A stretch of DNA of 64,000 nucleotides from Lutimaribacter saemankumensis (GCF_900100005.1 NZ_FNEB01000001.1:620001-684000), one strand, 5' to 3'. Shown: positions 46,812 through 56,164, numbered from the stretch's first letter. Notes: a model not told the origin generated them from the sequence alone. Translations and numbers: made by a program.

Positions 46812-47036
46812 TCAGGCCTTGTCCTTGTCGCTTTCCGGCGTCACGTCCTTGGCGGCTGTCGCTGCCTCGTCGTCGTTCGTCTCAAGCTCTTTGGTGCCTT
46901 CGGCGACGCCCTTCTTGAACGAGGTGATGCCCTTGCCGACCTCACCCATGAGCGAGCTGATCTTGCCACGGCCGAACAGCACCAGCACGACGACGGCGAT
47001 CAGAAGAAGGCCGGGAAGGCCGATATTGTTGAGCAT
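46812..47036 (-). CDS. tatA: Twin-arginine translocase subunit TatA
   Basis: TatA polymerises to form the pore of the Tat system. The 74-residue protein has a short helix ([16 protein letters not shown]), the FGRGKI hinge, an amphipathic helix ([15 protein letters not shown]) and an acidic tail. It is the first gene of tatA-B-C-DUF815, and a perfect palindrome lies just upstream. Confidence 0.95.
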   Translation of the reverse strand: MLNNIGLPGLLLIAVVVLVLFGRGKISSLMGEVGKGITSFKKGVAEGTKELETNDDEAATAAKDVTPESDKDKA

Positions 47037-47055
47037 GTGATCTCTCCCTTGGTGG

Positions 47056-47073
47056 GGGTCCGTGCACGGACCC
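47056..47073. promoter_or_regulatory. Perfect 18-bp palindrome upstream of tatA
   Basis: GGGTCCGTGCACGGACCC is fully symmetrical with no loop, 20 bases before the tatA start. It could be a dimeric operator or a compact hairpin of the 5' untranslated RNA that affects tatA translation. Nothing else in the 214-base gap stands out. Confidence 0.45.
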
Positions 47074-47250
47074 TTCGAAAATCATTTTCCGTATCTAATG
47101 GTGAAGCCCGGCACATGGAAGGACCAAAGCGCCGCAACGGGCGGAATTTGATCGGCAATGTCCGCATTGGCGGGCCTTTGCCGTTCAAACGACGCATGTG
47201 CAGCGGGACTGGCGCCCCGCTTGCGCAGCGCCGCGCCACACGATTCGCGG

Positions 47251-48381
47251 CTACGCCCCCGCGGCCGGGAACACGAAACAGCGGTCCCGCCGGATCATTA
47301 GCCACAGAGGCTTTCCCAAGCTGGGCAGGAACACGTTGGGCACCGTCGCCTTGAGGACCGAACCGTCGTAATCCATGCGGATCTCGACCAGGCTTTCGGC
47401 CCCCATGAAGCGCGCGCGCACCACCTCGCCCCGGGCGGCGACGCCGTCCTGAACTGTCGGGTTGGGCCCGCGCCCGCCCCGGTCCAGGTCCAGCTTGATG
47501 TGCTGCGGGCGGATCACGATATCCACCTCGGCACCGTCAGGCACGCCAGGCGCAAGGAACTGGCCAAAGGGCGTATCGGTCAAAGCGCCCTGAACTTTGC
47601 CCCGGATCACGTTGATATCGCTGAAGAATGCAACCGCCTGACGATCGACCGGGGCGTTGTAGACGTTATAGGGCGCACCCTGCTGCACGATCTTTCCGTT
47701 GCGCATCAGCGCGATCTCGTCGGCCATGCGCATCGCCTCTTCGGGCTCATGCGTCACCAGCAGAACCGCCGCATCCTCGGCCTTGAGCACTTCGAGCGTT
47801 TCGTCGCGGATATCGTCGCGCAACCGGTTGTCGAGGCCCGAAAACGGCTCGTCCATCAGCATGATGCGCGGCTTGGGCGCCAAGGCCCGCGCCAACGCGA
47901 CCCGCTGCTGTTCGCCCCCGGACAACTGATAGGGATATTCGTCGATGAACCGACGCAGCCCGACCTTGTCCAGCAGCTCCTCAACGCGCGCGCGCTTGCG
48001 GTCCGCCGGGCCCTTCAGGCCGAACGCCACGTTGTCGCCCACGCTCAGATGCGGAAAAAGCGCGAAATCCTGGAACATCAGGCCGATATGGCGCCGTTCC
48101 GGCGGCACCCGGAAAACGGTGTCGCAGATCAGTTGGCCATCGACGAAGATCTCGCCCGAATCCTGCATCTCGACCCCGGCGATCATCCGCAGCGTCGTCG
48201 ATTTGCCGCAGCCCGATGGCCCCAGCAGGCAGGTCACCTGCCCCGGCATCACCTTCAGGGACACATGATCCACCACCACCTGCCCACCGAAGGCGCGCGA
48301 GAGATTGCGGATCTCCAGTCGGGGAACGGTCTGGTTCACCTGTGTCCTTTCCGGTCCGGGCTGGGGCATGTCGTGCTTCAT
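47251..48381 (-). CDS. Fe(III)/polyamine-type ABC transporter ATPase (FbpC-like)
   Basis: The 376-residue ATPase has Walker A GPSGCGKST at 54-62, signature QLSGGEQQRVALARA and Walker B RIMLMDEPFSGLD, followed by a TOBE-type C-terminal region (VIRPQHIKLD; RARFMGAESLVEIRMD). The subfamily is that of iron(III), spermidine or thiosulfate importers. No permease or binding protein is next to it, so its partners are elsewhere. Confidence 0.82.
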   Translation of the reverse strand: MKHDMPQPGPERTQVNQTVPRLEIRNLSRAFGGQVVVDHVSLKVMPGQVTCLLGPSGCGKSTTLRMIAGVEMQDSGEIFVDGQLICDTVFRVPPERRHIGLMFQDFALFPHLSVGDNVAFGLKGPADRKRARVEELLDKVGLRRFIDEYPYQLSGGEQQRVALARALAPKPRIMLMDEPFSGLDNRLRDDIRDETLEVLKAEDAAVLLVTHEPEEAMRMADEIALMRNGKIVQQGAPYNVYNAPVDRQAVAFFSDINVIRGKVQGALTDTPFGQFLAPGVPDGAEVDIVIRPQHIKLDLDRGGRGPNPTVQDGVAARGEVVRARFMGAESLVEIRMDYDGSVLKATVPNVFLPSLGKPLWLMIRRDRCFVFPAAGA

Positions 48382-48447
48382 CGGCGGCGGGCTTGGCTGA
48401 TAAAATTGCTCGGGATTTGCCTAGCAACTCGTTCGCCCGGGGGCAAG

Positions 48448-48489
48448 CCCGCCGCGCACGCGGCGGGATGTCCGGGGCTTTCGCCCCGG
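48448..48489. terminator. Two tandem hairpins after the SDR gene
   Basis: CCCGCCGCG (48448-48456) pairs with CGCGGCGGG (48459-48467), and CCGGGGC (48472-48478) pairs with GCCCCGG (48483-48489) around TTTC. Both stems are perfect. They lie in the 117-base gap before the ABC ATPase and may end the SDR transcript. Confidence 0.55.
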
Positions 48490-48498
48490 CCTGCCGGA

Positions 48499-49278
48499 TC
48501 AGATCGTGACGTTCGTGGCACCGCCATCCAGCAGGATGTTCTGCCCGATGATAAAGCCCGAATATTGCGAGCACAGGAATGCACAGGCCGCGCCGAATTC
48601 CTCGATCGTGCCATAGCGCCGCGCAGGGATCGTCGCCTCGCGCTGCTTGCGCGCCTCGTCCATCGTGATGCTCTGTGCCTTGGACACGCCGGTATCCAGC
48701 GAAATCGCCCTGTCGGTTGCGTGAATGCCGGGCAGCAGGTTGTTGATCGCAACACCTTTTTCCGCAACCTGGCGTGCGGTGCCCGCGACATAGCCGGTCA
48801 GCCCCGCGCGGGCCGAGTTCGACAGGCCCAGCACAGCGATCGGCCCCTTGACCGACTGCGAGGTGATGTTGACCACACGGCCCCAACCCTGCTCCATCAT
48901 GCCGGGCAGCATCGCCTTCATCAGCGCGATCGGCGTCAGCATGTTGGCATCGAGCGCCTTGATGAAATCCTCGCGGTCCCAATCCTTCCACAGGCCCGGC
49001 GGCGGACCGCCCGCATTGGTGACAAGGATATCCACCTGTCCCGCCGCTTCAAGAACCTTGCCACGCCCCTCTTCGCTGGTGATGTCGGCGGCCACCGCCG
49101 TCACCTCGACGCCATAGGCATCGCGGATCGCCTGCGCAGTTTCCTGCAACGGCCCGTCGCTGCGGGCGTTCATCACGAGGTTCACACCCTCTGCCGCCAG
49201 CGCCTCGGCGCAGCCACGGCCCAGCCCCTTGCTGCTGGCACAGACCAGCGCGCGTTTGCCTTTGATCCCCAGATCCAT
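48499..49278 (-). CDS. Atypical SDR-family oxidoreductase (BKR-like)
   Basis: The 259-residue protein has ASSKGLG in the dinucleotide loop, VTNAGGPPPG, and NITSQSVKG with a serine. The usual YxxxK is replaced by LSNSARAGL, a feature I recall for the BKR-like SDR subgroup. It may have a modified mechanism. ATG 49278 follows GGGAGCGAC and begins MDLGIKGKRALV; the frame is open upstream. It diverges from the Hint gene across 164 bases. Confidence 0.85.
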   Translation of the reverse strand: MDLGIKGKRALVCASSKGLGRGCAEALAAEGVNLVMNARSDGPLQETAQAIRDAYGVEVTAVAADITSEEGRGKVLEAAGQVDILVTNAGGPPPGLWKDWDREDFIKALDANMLTPIALMKAMLPGMMEQGWGRVVNITSQSVKGPIAVLGLSNSARAGLTGYVAGTARQVAEKGVAINNLLPGIHATDRAISLDTGVSKAQSITMDEARKQREATIPARRYGTIEEFGAACAFLCSQYSGFIIGQNILLDGGATNVTI

Positions 49279-49442
49279 TCTGTCGCTCCCTGTTCGAAAA
49301 TTCGCGTTTGCAGCCAAAGAGCTAGAGCAATCCGGCCCGGTTTGCCAGTAAAACACCCATTCGTTGACCGACCCCCGCCACATTCGTATCCTAGGTCGGT
49401 CCTGCACAGGCCGGACCGGGCCGAAGTGACAAGAATGCCAGT

Positions 49443-50456
49443 ATGACAACCGAACCGACCAACGCCACGTTTTCCCTGCCGGTCTACCGGTCCGACGCGC
49501 TGAACGTGGTGAACGGCGCGAATATGGGCGATCCGCTGTCCTTCGCGGACGAGCTGGTCCATAGCGATGTCTACATGCTCAGCCCGCAGGTCAGGATGGC
49601 CCGGCTCAGCGTTCAGCCCCACGCCGACGGCACGTTGATCATTGCCCGCGACACCACGGTCGGAAAGATCGGCGCGGTCCTGCATCTCGACAGTTGCCTG
49701 ACCTTCATGTCACCCGACGGGCAGACCACCGAAATGCTTGTCCTCGTCGAAGTGGACGACACCAGCGGCGTGGTTGAGGTCTACGGCCTTCCGCTGGCCG
49801 CCATGCAGCCCAAGACGGATTATGCGCTGGTGACCATCGACCGCGACAACACACGCGCCAAACTGGCCGAACTGGCCTGCGTGTCCTTCACCCGCGGCAC
49901 CCATATCACCATGGCCGACGGCGCGCAGAAAAGGATCGAGGATCTGCAACTGGGCGACCGCGTCCTGACCCGCGACGAAGGCCCTCAGGAAATCCGCTGG
50001 ATCGGCCAGAGCACGGTGCGCGCAGTCGGGGAATACGCGCCGATCGTGATCACGGCCGGCACCCTGCACAACGAACATGACCTGATCGTCAGCCCGGAAC
50101 ACCGCCTGTTCATCTATCAGCGCTCCGATGCCCTGGGCGCGGGACGCTCGGAATTGCTGGTGCGTGCCCGGCATCTGGTCAACGGCACCAGCGTCTACCG
50201 CCAGGATGGCGGGTTCGTGGATTATTTCCAGCTGCTCTTCGACAGCCACCAGATCATCTATGCCGAAGGGATCGCCGCCGAAACGCTGCTGGTCGATCCG
50301 CGCACGCGGCCTGCCCTGCCGGCGGAACTGGCGGAAACGCTGTCTTCCAGCCTGAACACACACGGTCAAAAGGCGCATCTCGCCTACGAAGTGCAGGAAT
50401 CGCTGCTTGACCGACCCGATGCCGCCGAAATCCTGCGGCGCGCCTCGACCCGATAG
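49443..50456 (+). CDS. Hint-domain (Hedgehog/intein-type) protein
   Basis: The 337-residue protein has an N-terminal region of about 140 residues without a known domain and a Hint domain from C146 in ACVSFTRGTHITMADGAQKR, then IRWIGQSTV, the HDLIVSPEHRLFI block and a late DSHQIIYAEGIAAETLL block. These are the block A, B and F elements of Hint folds. Such genes are common in Rhodobacterales. Autocleavage is possible, but the substrate is unknown. The N-terminal ATG 49443 is the first in frame; the gene lies alone between the SDR and Lrp genes. Confidence 0.8.
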   Translation: MTTEPTNATFSLPVYRSDALNVVNGANMGDPLSFADELVHSDVYMLSPQVRMARLSVQPHADGTLIIARDTTVGKIGAVLHLDSCLTFMSPDGQTTEMLVLVEVDDTSGVVEVYGLPLAAMQPKTDYALVTIDRDNTRAKLAELACVSFTRGTHITMADGAQKRIEDLQLGDRVLTRDEGPQEIRWIGQSTVRAVGEYAPIVITAGTLHNEHDLIVSPEHRLFIYQRSDALGAGRSELLVRARHLVNGTSVYRQDGGFVDYFQLLFDSHQIIYAEGIAAETLLVDPRTRPALPAELAETLSSSLNTHGQKAHLAYEVQESLLDRPDAAEILRRASTR

Positions 50457-50459
50457 GGG

Positions 50460-50888
50460 TTAGCCGCCCGATTTCATCGTCGACAAAAGCAGGCTGGTTT
50501 CGCTGGTCGACACGCCGTCGAACCGGCGGATCGTGTCGAGGATCCGGTCAAGCTGCGCCAGCGTATCGGTGCCCAACTCGACGATCAGATCCCAGCGACC
50601 GTTGGTGGCATGGATCGCCTGAACCTCGGGCAGACCGGACAATTGCCGCTTGATGCGGTCTGCGCCGCGCCCCTCGATGCCCAGCATCATCAGTCCGCGC
50701 ACCGGATCGCGCGCGACATCCCCTTTGAGCAACACGGTAAAGCCGACGATGTCGCCGGAACCGCGCAGCTTTTCGATGCGCGCGCGCACCGTGGCCCGCG
50801 ACACCCCCAGCAAGGCCGAAAGCGAGGAAAGCGGCGCCCGGGCATCCTGCCGCAAGGCACGGATCAGGGCGTGATCCAAATCGTCCAT
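50460..50888 (-). CDS. Lrp/AsnC-family regulator next to arginase
   Basis: This 142-residue regulator has a helix-turn-helix (MDDLDHALIRALRQDARAPL; GVSRATVRARIEKL) and a RAM-type domain (GRWDLIVELGTDTLAQLDRI). ATG 50888 begins the domain; the frame is open upstream to 50984. It is divergent from arginase across 116 bases, so it is the likely regulator of arginine and ornithine breakdown, as ArgR-like Lrp proteins (for example PutR or OccR-like systems) often are. The effector is not seen. Confidence 0.88.
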   Translation of the reverse strand: MDDLDHALIRALRQDARAPLSSLSALLGVSRATVRARIEKLRGSGDIVGFTVLLKGDVARDPVRGLMMLGIEGRGADRIKRQLSGLPEVQAIHATNGRWDLIVELGTDTLAQLDRILDTIRRFDGVSTSETSLLLSTMKSGG

Positions 50889-51004
50889 TTTGGAACCTAA
50901 TCCTGTCGTTTTGACCAGTTTGCATCCTTTATGGGCAATTCGGCCGCTTAACTCCACCCCGAAACGGCACCATACCGTGATCAAAGCGAACAGGAGTATC
51001 CGAA

Positions 51005-51931
51005 TTGACCCAGCAAAACTGTATCCTGATCGGCGCGCCGATGGATTGCGGCAAGCGTCGGCGGGGCTGCCTGATGGGCCCCGATGCCTACCGCACCGCC
51101 GGCTTGGCCGAGGCGCTGGCCTCGCTCGGGCACAGCGTGACCGACCGCGGCAACCTGGCCCCCGCAGCCCACGCCGCCGACGACGCCGCTGCCCATCCCT
51201 ATCGCCTGCACGAATGTATCGGCTGGACCCGCGCCCTGATGGCAGAGGCCGAGGACGCGATGGATCACGGCGTCCCGATATTCCTTGGCGGGGACCACGC
51301 GTTGTCGCTGGGGTCGGTTGCCGGTGTCACCGCCCATGCCGCGCGCACCGGGCGTCCGCAATTCGTTCTGTGGCTCGATGCCCACGCCGATTTTCACACC
51401 GTCGACACCACCGAAAGCGGCAACCTGCACGGCACGCCGCTGGCCTATGTCACGGGCCGGCCCGGTTTTTCCGGCTTTCCCGAACTGACCGCGACGGTCC
51501 CGCAGGAAAACGTGTGCATCGTCGGGCTTCGCTCGGTCGATGGTGCCGAAAAGGACGCGCTGCAAAGCTCGGATGTCGCCCGCCACGACATGCGCGAGAT
51601 CGACGAAACCGGCATCGCACGACCGTTGCAGGCGTTCCTCGACCGCGTGGCGGCATCCGGCGGAGCGCTGCATGTCTCGCTGGATGTGGATTTCCTCGAC
51701 CCTGCCGTGGCCCCTGCCGTGGGCACCACGGTGCCTGGCGGCGCAACCGTGCGCGAAGGGCACCTTGTCTGCGAAATGCTGCATGACAGCGGGCTTGTCA
51801 CCTCGATGGATCTTGTCGAGCTGAACCCCTTCCTGGATGAGCGCGGCCGCACCGCGCAGTTGATGGTCGATCTATGCGCCAGCGCCATGGGCCGCCGCGT
51901 GTTCGACCGCCCCACCCGCGCCTTCGGATAA
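51005..51931 (+). CDS. rocF: Arginase (TTG start)
   Basis: Arginase splits arginine into ornithine and urea with a two-manganese site. The metal residues are H98 (GGDHALSLG), D125, H127 and D129 (DAHADFHT), and the later LDVDFLDP pair. The 308-residue length is normal. No ATG is near; TTG 51005 has AGGAG upstream at 8 bases. Ornithine cyclodeaminase follows after 13 bases. Confidence 0.93.
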   Translation: MTQQNCILIGAPMDCGKRRRGCLMGPDAYRTAGLAEALASLGHSVTDRGNLAPAAHAADDAAAHPYRLHECIGWTRALMAEAEDAMDHGVPIFLGGDHALSLGSVAGVTAHAARTGRPQFVLWLDAHADFHTVDTTESGNLHGTPLAYVTGRPGFSGFPELTATVPQENVCIVGLRSVDGAEKDALQSSDVARHDMREIDETGIARPLQAFLDRVAASGGALHVSLDVDFLDPAVAPAVGTTVPGGATVREGHLVCEMLHDSGLVTSMDLVELNPFLDERGRTAQLMVDLCASAMGRRVFDRPTRAFG

Positions 51932-51944
51932 GGAAACGCCCCAG

Positions 51945-52991
51945 ATGACACAACCTTCGCACAAGGCGCTCGTGCCCTTCGTTTCGGTCGACAACATGAT
52001 GCGCCTCATCCACCACATCGGGATCGAACCGATGCTGCGCGAGCTTGCCGGCTATATCGAAGAAGACTTCAAGCGCTGGGAATTGTTCGACAAGACGCCC
52101 CGCGTCGCCAGCCATTCGGATGTTGGCGTGATCGAGCTGATGCCCACCTCGGATGGCGAGGCTTATGGCTTCAAATACGTCAACGGCCACCCCAAGAACA
52201 CCCGCGAGGGGCTGCAGACCGTGACCGCCTTCGGCCTGCTGGCGGATGTGCACACCGGCTACCCGGTGCTGCTGACCGAAATGACGATCCTCACGGCGAT
52301 GCGCACCGCCGCAATGTCGGCGCTGGCCGCGCGCTATCTGGCGCCGCGGGACGCGCGGGTCATGGCGATGATCGGCAACGGCGCGCAGTCCGAGTTCCAG
52401 TGCCTCGCCTTCCACGCGCTTTGTGGGGTCGAGACCGTCCGGCTTTACGACACCGACCCTGCCGCCACGGCGAAAACCGCGCGGAACCTGGCGAAAACCG
52501 CGCTGTCGGTGGTGCCCTGCACCAGCCCCGAAGAGGCGATAGAGGGCGCGCAGATCATCACCACCTGCACCGCCGACAAGCAATACGCCACTATCCTGAC
52601 CGACAACATGGTCGGCAGCGGGGTGCATATCAACGCAATCGGCGGGGACTGCCCCGGCAAGACCGAACTGGCGCCCGCGATCCTGAAACGCTCGGACATC
52701 TTCGTGGAATACCCCGAACAGACGCGGATCGAGGGCGAGATACAGCAAATGCCGGCCGATCACCCGGTGACCGAGCTTTGGCAGGTCATCACCGGGCAGG
52801 CAAAAGGGCGGCGCGACGCGCGCGCCATCACCCTGTTCGACAGTGTGGGGTTCGCAATCGAGGATTTCAGCGCCCTGCGTTACATCCGCGACCGTATCAA
52901 GGGCACGGACATGTTCGAACCGCTCGACATGCTGGCCGATCCCGATGATCCGCGCGACCTGTTCGGCATGGTGCAACGCGCCAAGGTGTAA
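51945..52991 (+). CDS. ocd: Ornithine cyclodeaminase
   Basis: This NAD-dependent enzyme converts ornithine to proline and ammonia. The 348-residue protein has the nucleotide motif MIGNGAQSEFQ and the family run GGDCPGKTEL. It directly uses the arginase product, and PutA (56284-59784) then degrades proline, so the window encodes a complete route to glutamate. Confidence 0.92.
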   Translation: MTQPSHKALVPFVSVDNMMRLIHHIGIEPMLRELAGYIEEDFKRWELFDKTPRVASHSDVGVIELMPTSDGEAYGFKYVNGHPKNTREGLQTVTAFGLLADVHTGYPVLLTEMTILTAMRTAAMSALAARYLAPRDARVMAMIGNGAQSEFQCLAFHALCGVETVRLYDTDPAATAKTARNLAKTALSVVPCTSPEEAIEGAQIITTCTADKQYATILTDNMVGSGVHINAIGGDCPGKTELAPAILKRSDIFVEYPEQTRIEGEIQQMPADHPVTELWQVITGQAKGRRDARAITLFDSVGFAIEDFSALRYIRDRIKGTDMFEPLDMLADPDDPRDLFGMVQRAKV

Positions 52992-52995
52992 GGTT

Positions 52996-53020
52996 CGGGC
53001 GGGCCGCCTTGGCCCGCCCG
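52996..53020. terminator. Bidirectional terminator between ocd and dctM
   Basis: CGGGCGGGCC (52996-53005) pairs perfectly with GGCCCGCCCG (53011-53020) around a GCCTT loop, between two convergent genes. Confidence 0.7.
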
Positions 53021-53027
53021 TCAAGCA

Positions 53028-54428
53028 TCAGGCCAGTGACGGCAGCCACAAGACGATGGCCGGGAACATCACCAGCAGCGCGATGGTCACCGCATCGGCG
53101 AGGAAGAACGGCATGACGCCCTTGAACACGTCCTGCACACTCAGATCGTCGCGCACGCCGGCCACGACAAAGCAATTCAGGCCGATGGGGGGCGTGATCA
53201 GGCAGAACTCGGCCATCTTCACCACCAGGATGCCGAACCAGATCGCGCACATCGGGCCGGACATGCCAAAGGCGCTGTCTGCCGCCGACACGAACTCACC
53301 CCCGTTCAGCGCCATGACCGCCGGGTAGACCACCGGCAAGGTCAGCAGCAGCATCCCAATCGCATCCATGAACATGCCGAGCACGGCATAGGCCAGCAGG
53401 ATGCAGACCAGGATCACCCAGGGCGAGAAATGCAGCGAAGTGATCCAGGTGGCAAAGGCATCCGGCAGTTCGGCAAAGCCCAGGAAACGCACATAGATCA
53501 GGACGCCCCAGATGATCGTGAAGATCATGACCGTCAGCTTGGCGGTTTCGACCAGTGCCGATTTAAGCTCGGTCCAGCGCATGCCCCGGCCTAATGCCAT
53601 CAGGAAGACGATGAAGGCCCCCAGCGCGCCGCCCTCGGTCGGTGTGCCCCATGCTTTCTCGCCGAACGGGTTGTAGACGAAGAAGATGATGATCACGACG
53701 ACGAAAAGGATCGGCATCGCCGCGGGCAACGAGGCAAAGCGTTCACGCCAGGTGAACCCGCGCACCGGCGGGCCCACGGATTTGAAGATCACCGCGATGC
53801 CGATGATCAGCAGCGCATAGATCACCGCCGAGAACGCGCCGGGCACAAAACCCGCAAGCAGCAGCTTGCCCACATCCTGTTCGACGATGATCGCGTAGAT
53901 CACGAGGATCGCCGAGGGCGGGATGAGCGAGGCAAGCGTGCCGCCCGCCGCCACGACGCCCGCGGCGAATTGCTTGTTATAGCCGATCTTCAGCATCTCG
54001 GGGATGCCGATGCGCGCAAAGACAGCCGCCGTTGCGACCGACGCGCCCGACACGGCGGCGAAACCGGCCGTTGCGAACACGGTGGACACCGCCAGCCCGC
54101 CCGGCACCCAGGCGATCCAGCGCTTGGCCGCCTCGAACAAAGCCCGCGTCAGGCCCGCGTAATAGGCAAGGTAGCCGATCAGGATGAAGGTCGGGATCAG
54201 GCTCAGCTCGTGGCTGGCCACCTTGGAATGGGGCACCTGCCCCGCCGTTTTCGCCGCGACCGTGATCGCCCAGCCCAGTTGTTCGGGGTCGAAGCCGCGT
54301 TTCGACCAGAAGACCAGGAACAGCCCCACAAGGCCCGCCAGCGCCGCGGCGAACGCCACGCGCATGCCCAGCAACACAAGCACGAGCATCCCACCCGACA
54401 CCCATAGGCCGATATCGATAGGTTCCAT
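53028..54428 (-). CDS. dctM: TRAP transporter large permease DctM
   Basis: This 466-residue membrane subunit forms the solute channel of the tripartite TRAP system and has about 11-12 helices. It starts MEPIDIGLWVSGGMLVLVLL and contains the family run GGTLASLIPPSAILVIYAI and GMFMDAIGMLLLTLPV. ATG 54428 is chosen as the family start. It is the last gene of dctP-dctQ-dctM and ends against ocd. Confidence 0.92.
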   Translation of the reverse strand: MEPIDIGLWVSGGMLVLVLLGMRVAFAAALAGLVGLFLVFWSKRGFDPEQLGWAITVAAKTAGQVPHSKVASHELSLIPTFILIGYLAYYAGLTRALFEAAKRWIAWVPGGLAVSTVFATAGFAAVSGASVATAAVFARIGIPEMLKIGYNKQFAAGVVAAGGTLASLIPPSAILVIYAIIVEQDVGKLLLAGFVPGAFSAVIYALLIIGIAVIFKSVGPPVRGFTWRERFASLPAAMPILFVVVIIIFFVYNPFGEKAWGTPTEGGALGAFIVFLMALGRGMRWTELKSALVETAKLTVMIFTIIWGVLIYVRFLGFAELPDAFATWITSLHFSPWVILVCILLAYAVLGMFMDAIGMLLLTLPVVYPAVMALNGGEFVSAADSAFGMSGPMCAIWFGILVVKMAEFCLITPPIGLNCFVVAGVRDDLSVQDVFKGVMPFFLADAVTIALLVMFPAIVLWLPSLA

Positions 54429-54432
54429 GCGC

Positions 54433-55062
54433 TTACCCTTTCTCGCTGAGGGTTTCGGCCTCGGCCGCGGCCTGCGCGGCCGCGTCCTGCACCAGCGGCA
54501 CCGCAACGGGGCTATCCAGCCCCAGCACCATCGCGCGCCCGTATCCGATGGCCTGCACGCACAGGCGCAGGCACAGCACGAAGAACGCCACCGGAACGAT
54601 CAGTTTGGCCGGCCAGATCGGCAGGCCGATATCGATCGTTGAATCGCGGCTCCAGAGCGGGGCCGCGAAATCGAAGCTGCGCACGAAATGCGCCCAGCTG
54701 CCCCACAGAAGAAAGATCATCAGGAACAGGATCAACAGGACCGAGATCAGCTCGAACAGCCAAAGCGCCCTGCCCCCGAGCCGCGCGACCAGCAGGTCCA
54801 TGCGGATATGCGTGCCATCGCGCTGCGCAAAGGACACCGCAAGGATCGCGATCAGCGGCATCAGCTGCATGATCCAGTCGACATAGCCTGAAAGCGGCGC
54901 GTTGAACAAAACCCGCCCGCCGACAGACCGGACGGCCAGGAACATCAGCGAAAGAACCGCCAACCCTGCAAGCAGGGCGAAGAACCTTTCCAGCCGCAAC
55001 AGGCCACGATCAAGACGACTTAGAAGACTGCCGTCTTCCAACACGGGTGCTGCACCAGCCAT
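54433..55062 (-). CDS. dctQ: TRAP transporter small permease DctQ
   Basis: DctQ joins the periplasmic protein to DctM. The 209-residue protein has four helices and a longer N- and C-terminal tail than usual (about residues 1-25 and 185-209). QRDGTHIRMDLLVARL is the typical loop of the family. It starts downstream of an 11-bp hairpin and is 4 bases from dctM. Confidence 0.9.
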   Translation of the reverse strand: MAGAAPVLEDGSLLSRLDRGLLRLERFFALLAGLAVLSLMFLAVRSVGGRVLFNAPLSGYVDWIMQLMPLIAILAVSFAQRDGTHIRMDLLVARLGGRALWLFELISVLLILFLMIFLLWGSWAHFVRSFDFAAPLWSRDSTIDIGLPIWPAKLIVPVAFFVLCLRLCVQAIGYGRAMVLGLDSPVAVPLVQDAAAQAAAEAETLSEKG

Positions 55063-55102
55063 ACCCTGCCCCCCGACTTGTTTTTGTAAGAAATGCGAAT
55101 AA

Positions 55103-55129
55103 GCCGCGCCGGGTCATCCCCGGCGCGGC
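55103..55129. promoter_or_regulatory. Hairpin between dctP and dctQ
   Basis: GCCGCGCCGGG (55103-55113) pairs perfectly with CCCGGCGCGGC (55119-55129). In TRAP operons such intercistronic hairpins are thought to let the abundant binding protein be made in excess of the membrane subunits. Confidence 0.6.
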
Positions 55130-55147
55130 CCAGGCGTTTCAGCGGCC

Positions 55148-56164
55148 TCAGTTCGAGGCGCGATGCTCTTCGAGCGTCTTGAAGACGAGATCGTACAGTT
55201 CCTGCGCGGGCATACCCTGCGCCGACATGTCGGCAATCCACTTTTCATGGATGGGCTTGCCGGCCACTTCGCGGAAGTTCGCCAGTTCCTCGTCCGAGAT
55301 CATGACTTTCTGCACGTTCTTTTCAGCCAGAACGTCATCCCACCGCTTGAGCAGCTTGGCGTAGTTTTCAAGGTAGTAGTCGATCGCCTCGGACACGGAT
55401 TCATCCAGCACCTTGCGGTGCTCGTCGCTGAGCGCGTTATAGGCGTCGATGTTCACCACGACCGGGCAGTTCACCGTGCCGGGGTTCAGGTTCGCCGTCC
55501 ACCAGGTTGCCTGGTTGATGGTGCCGAAAGACAGGTGCGCGTGCTGGGCAAAGGCCACGGTGTCGACAACGCCCGATTCCATCGCCTGGTAGGCTTCGGA
55601 CGAGGTCACCGAGGTGGGCACGCCGCCCACGGCGCGGAACGCTTCGCCCAGACCGCCGGTGGCGCGGACGCGCATGCCTTCGAATTCGCTCAGCTCGTCG
55701 CGCGGCTCGCCGGTGCCGACGAGGTTGTACTGCGGCATCGGGCTGGTCATCAGCATCTTGGCGTTCCACTGCGCCATTTCCTTTTCGACCGCCGGATGCG
55801 CATAGACCGCGTGGCTGACGGCCACTTCTTCCTTCAGGTCGCTGACGCCCAGGAACGGCAGTTCCAGCACGGTGATCGCGCGGTTCTTGTCGGGGTGGTA
55901 GCCCGCGCAGAACTGCGCCATCTCGAACGCGCCGATCGAAATACCGTCAAGGTTTTCGCGGTTGTTGGACAGGCCGCCATAGCTGACATTCATTGTGAAT
56001 TCGCCGCCGGTCTTTTCCGAAACCAGCTCGGCCAGCTTTTCGATGTGCTCGGTGAAGGCGCGGCGCTTGCCCCAGACGGACACGTTCCATTCGGTCGCCA
56101 TGGCCTCGGTTGCAAATGCGGTTGCAATGGCCGCCACTGCGACCTTCGACAGGATTTTCTGCAT
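55148..56164 (-). CDS. dctP: TRAP transporter solute-binding protein DctP
   Basis: This 338-residue periplasmic protein has a signal peptide (MQKILSKVAVAAIATAFATE, cleaved after AMA) and the DctP fold (EFEGMRVRATGGLGEAFRAVG, then VDTVAFAQHAH). The conserved arginine of R-A-T-G-G is the carboxylate contact of the family. The ligand is not known; context (ocd, putA) suggests an amino acid or a related keto acid. Confidence 0.9.
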   Translation of the reverse strand: MQKILSKVAVAAIATAFATEAMATEWNVSVWGKRRAFTEHIEKLAELVSEKTGGEFTMNVSYGGLSNNRENLDGISIGAFEMAQFCAGYHPDKNRAITVLELPFLGVSDLKEEVAVSHAVYAHPAVEKEMAQWNAKMLMTSPMPQYNLVGTGEPRDELSEFEGMRVRATGGLGEAFRAVGGVPTSVTSSEAYQAMESGVVDTVAFAQHAHLSFGTINQATWWTANLNPGTVNCPVVVNIDAYNALSDEHRKVLDESVSEAIDYYLENYAKLLKRWDDVLAEKNVQKVMISDEELANFREVAGKPIHEKWIADMSAQGMPAQELYDLVFKTLEEHRASN

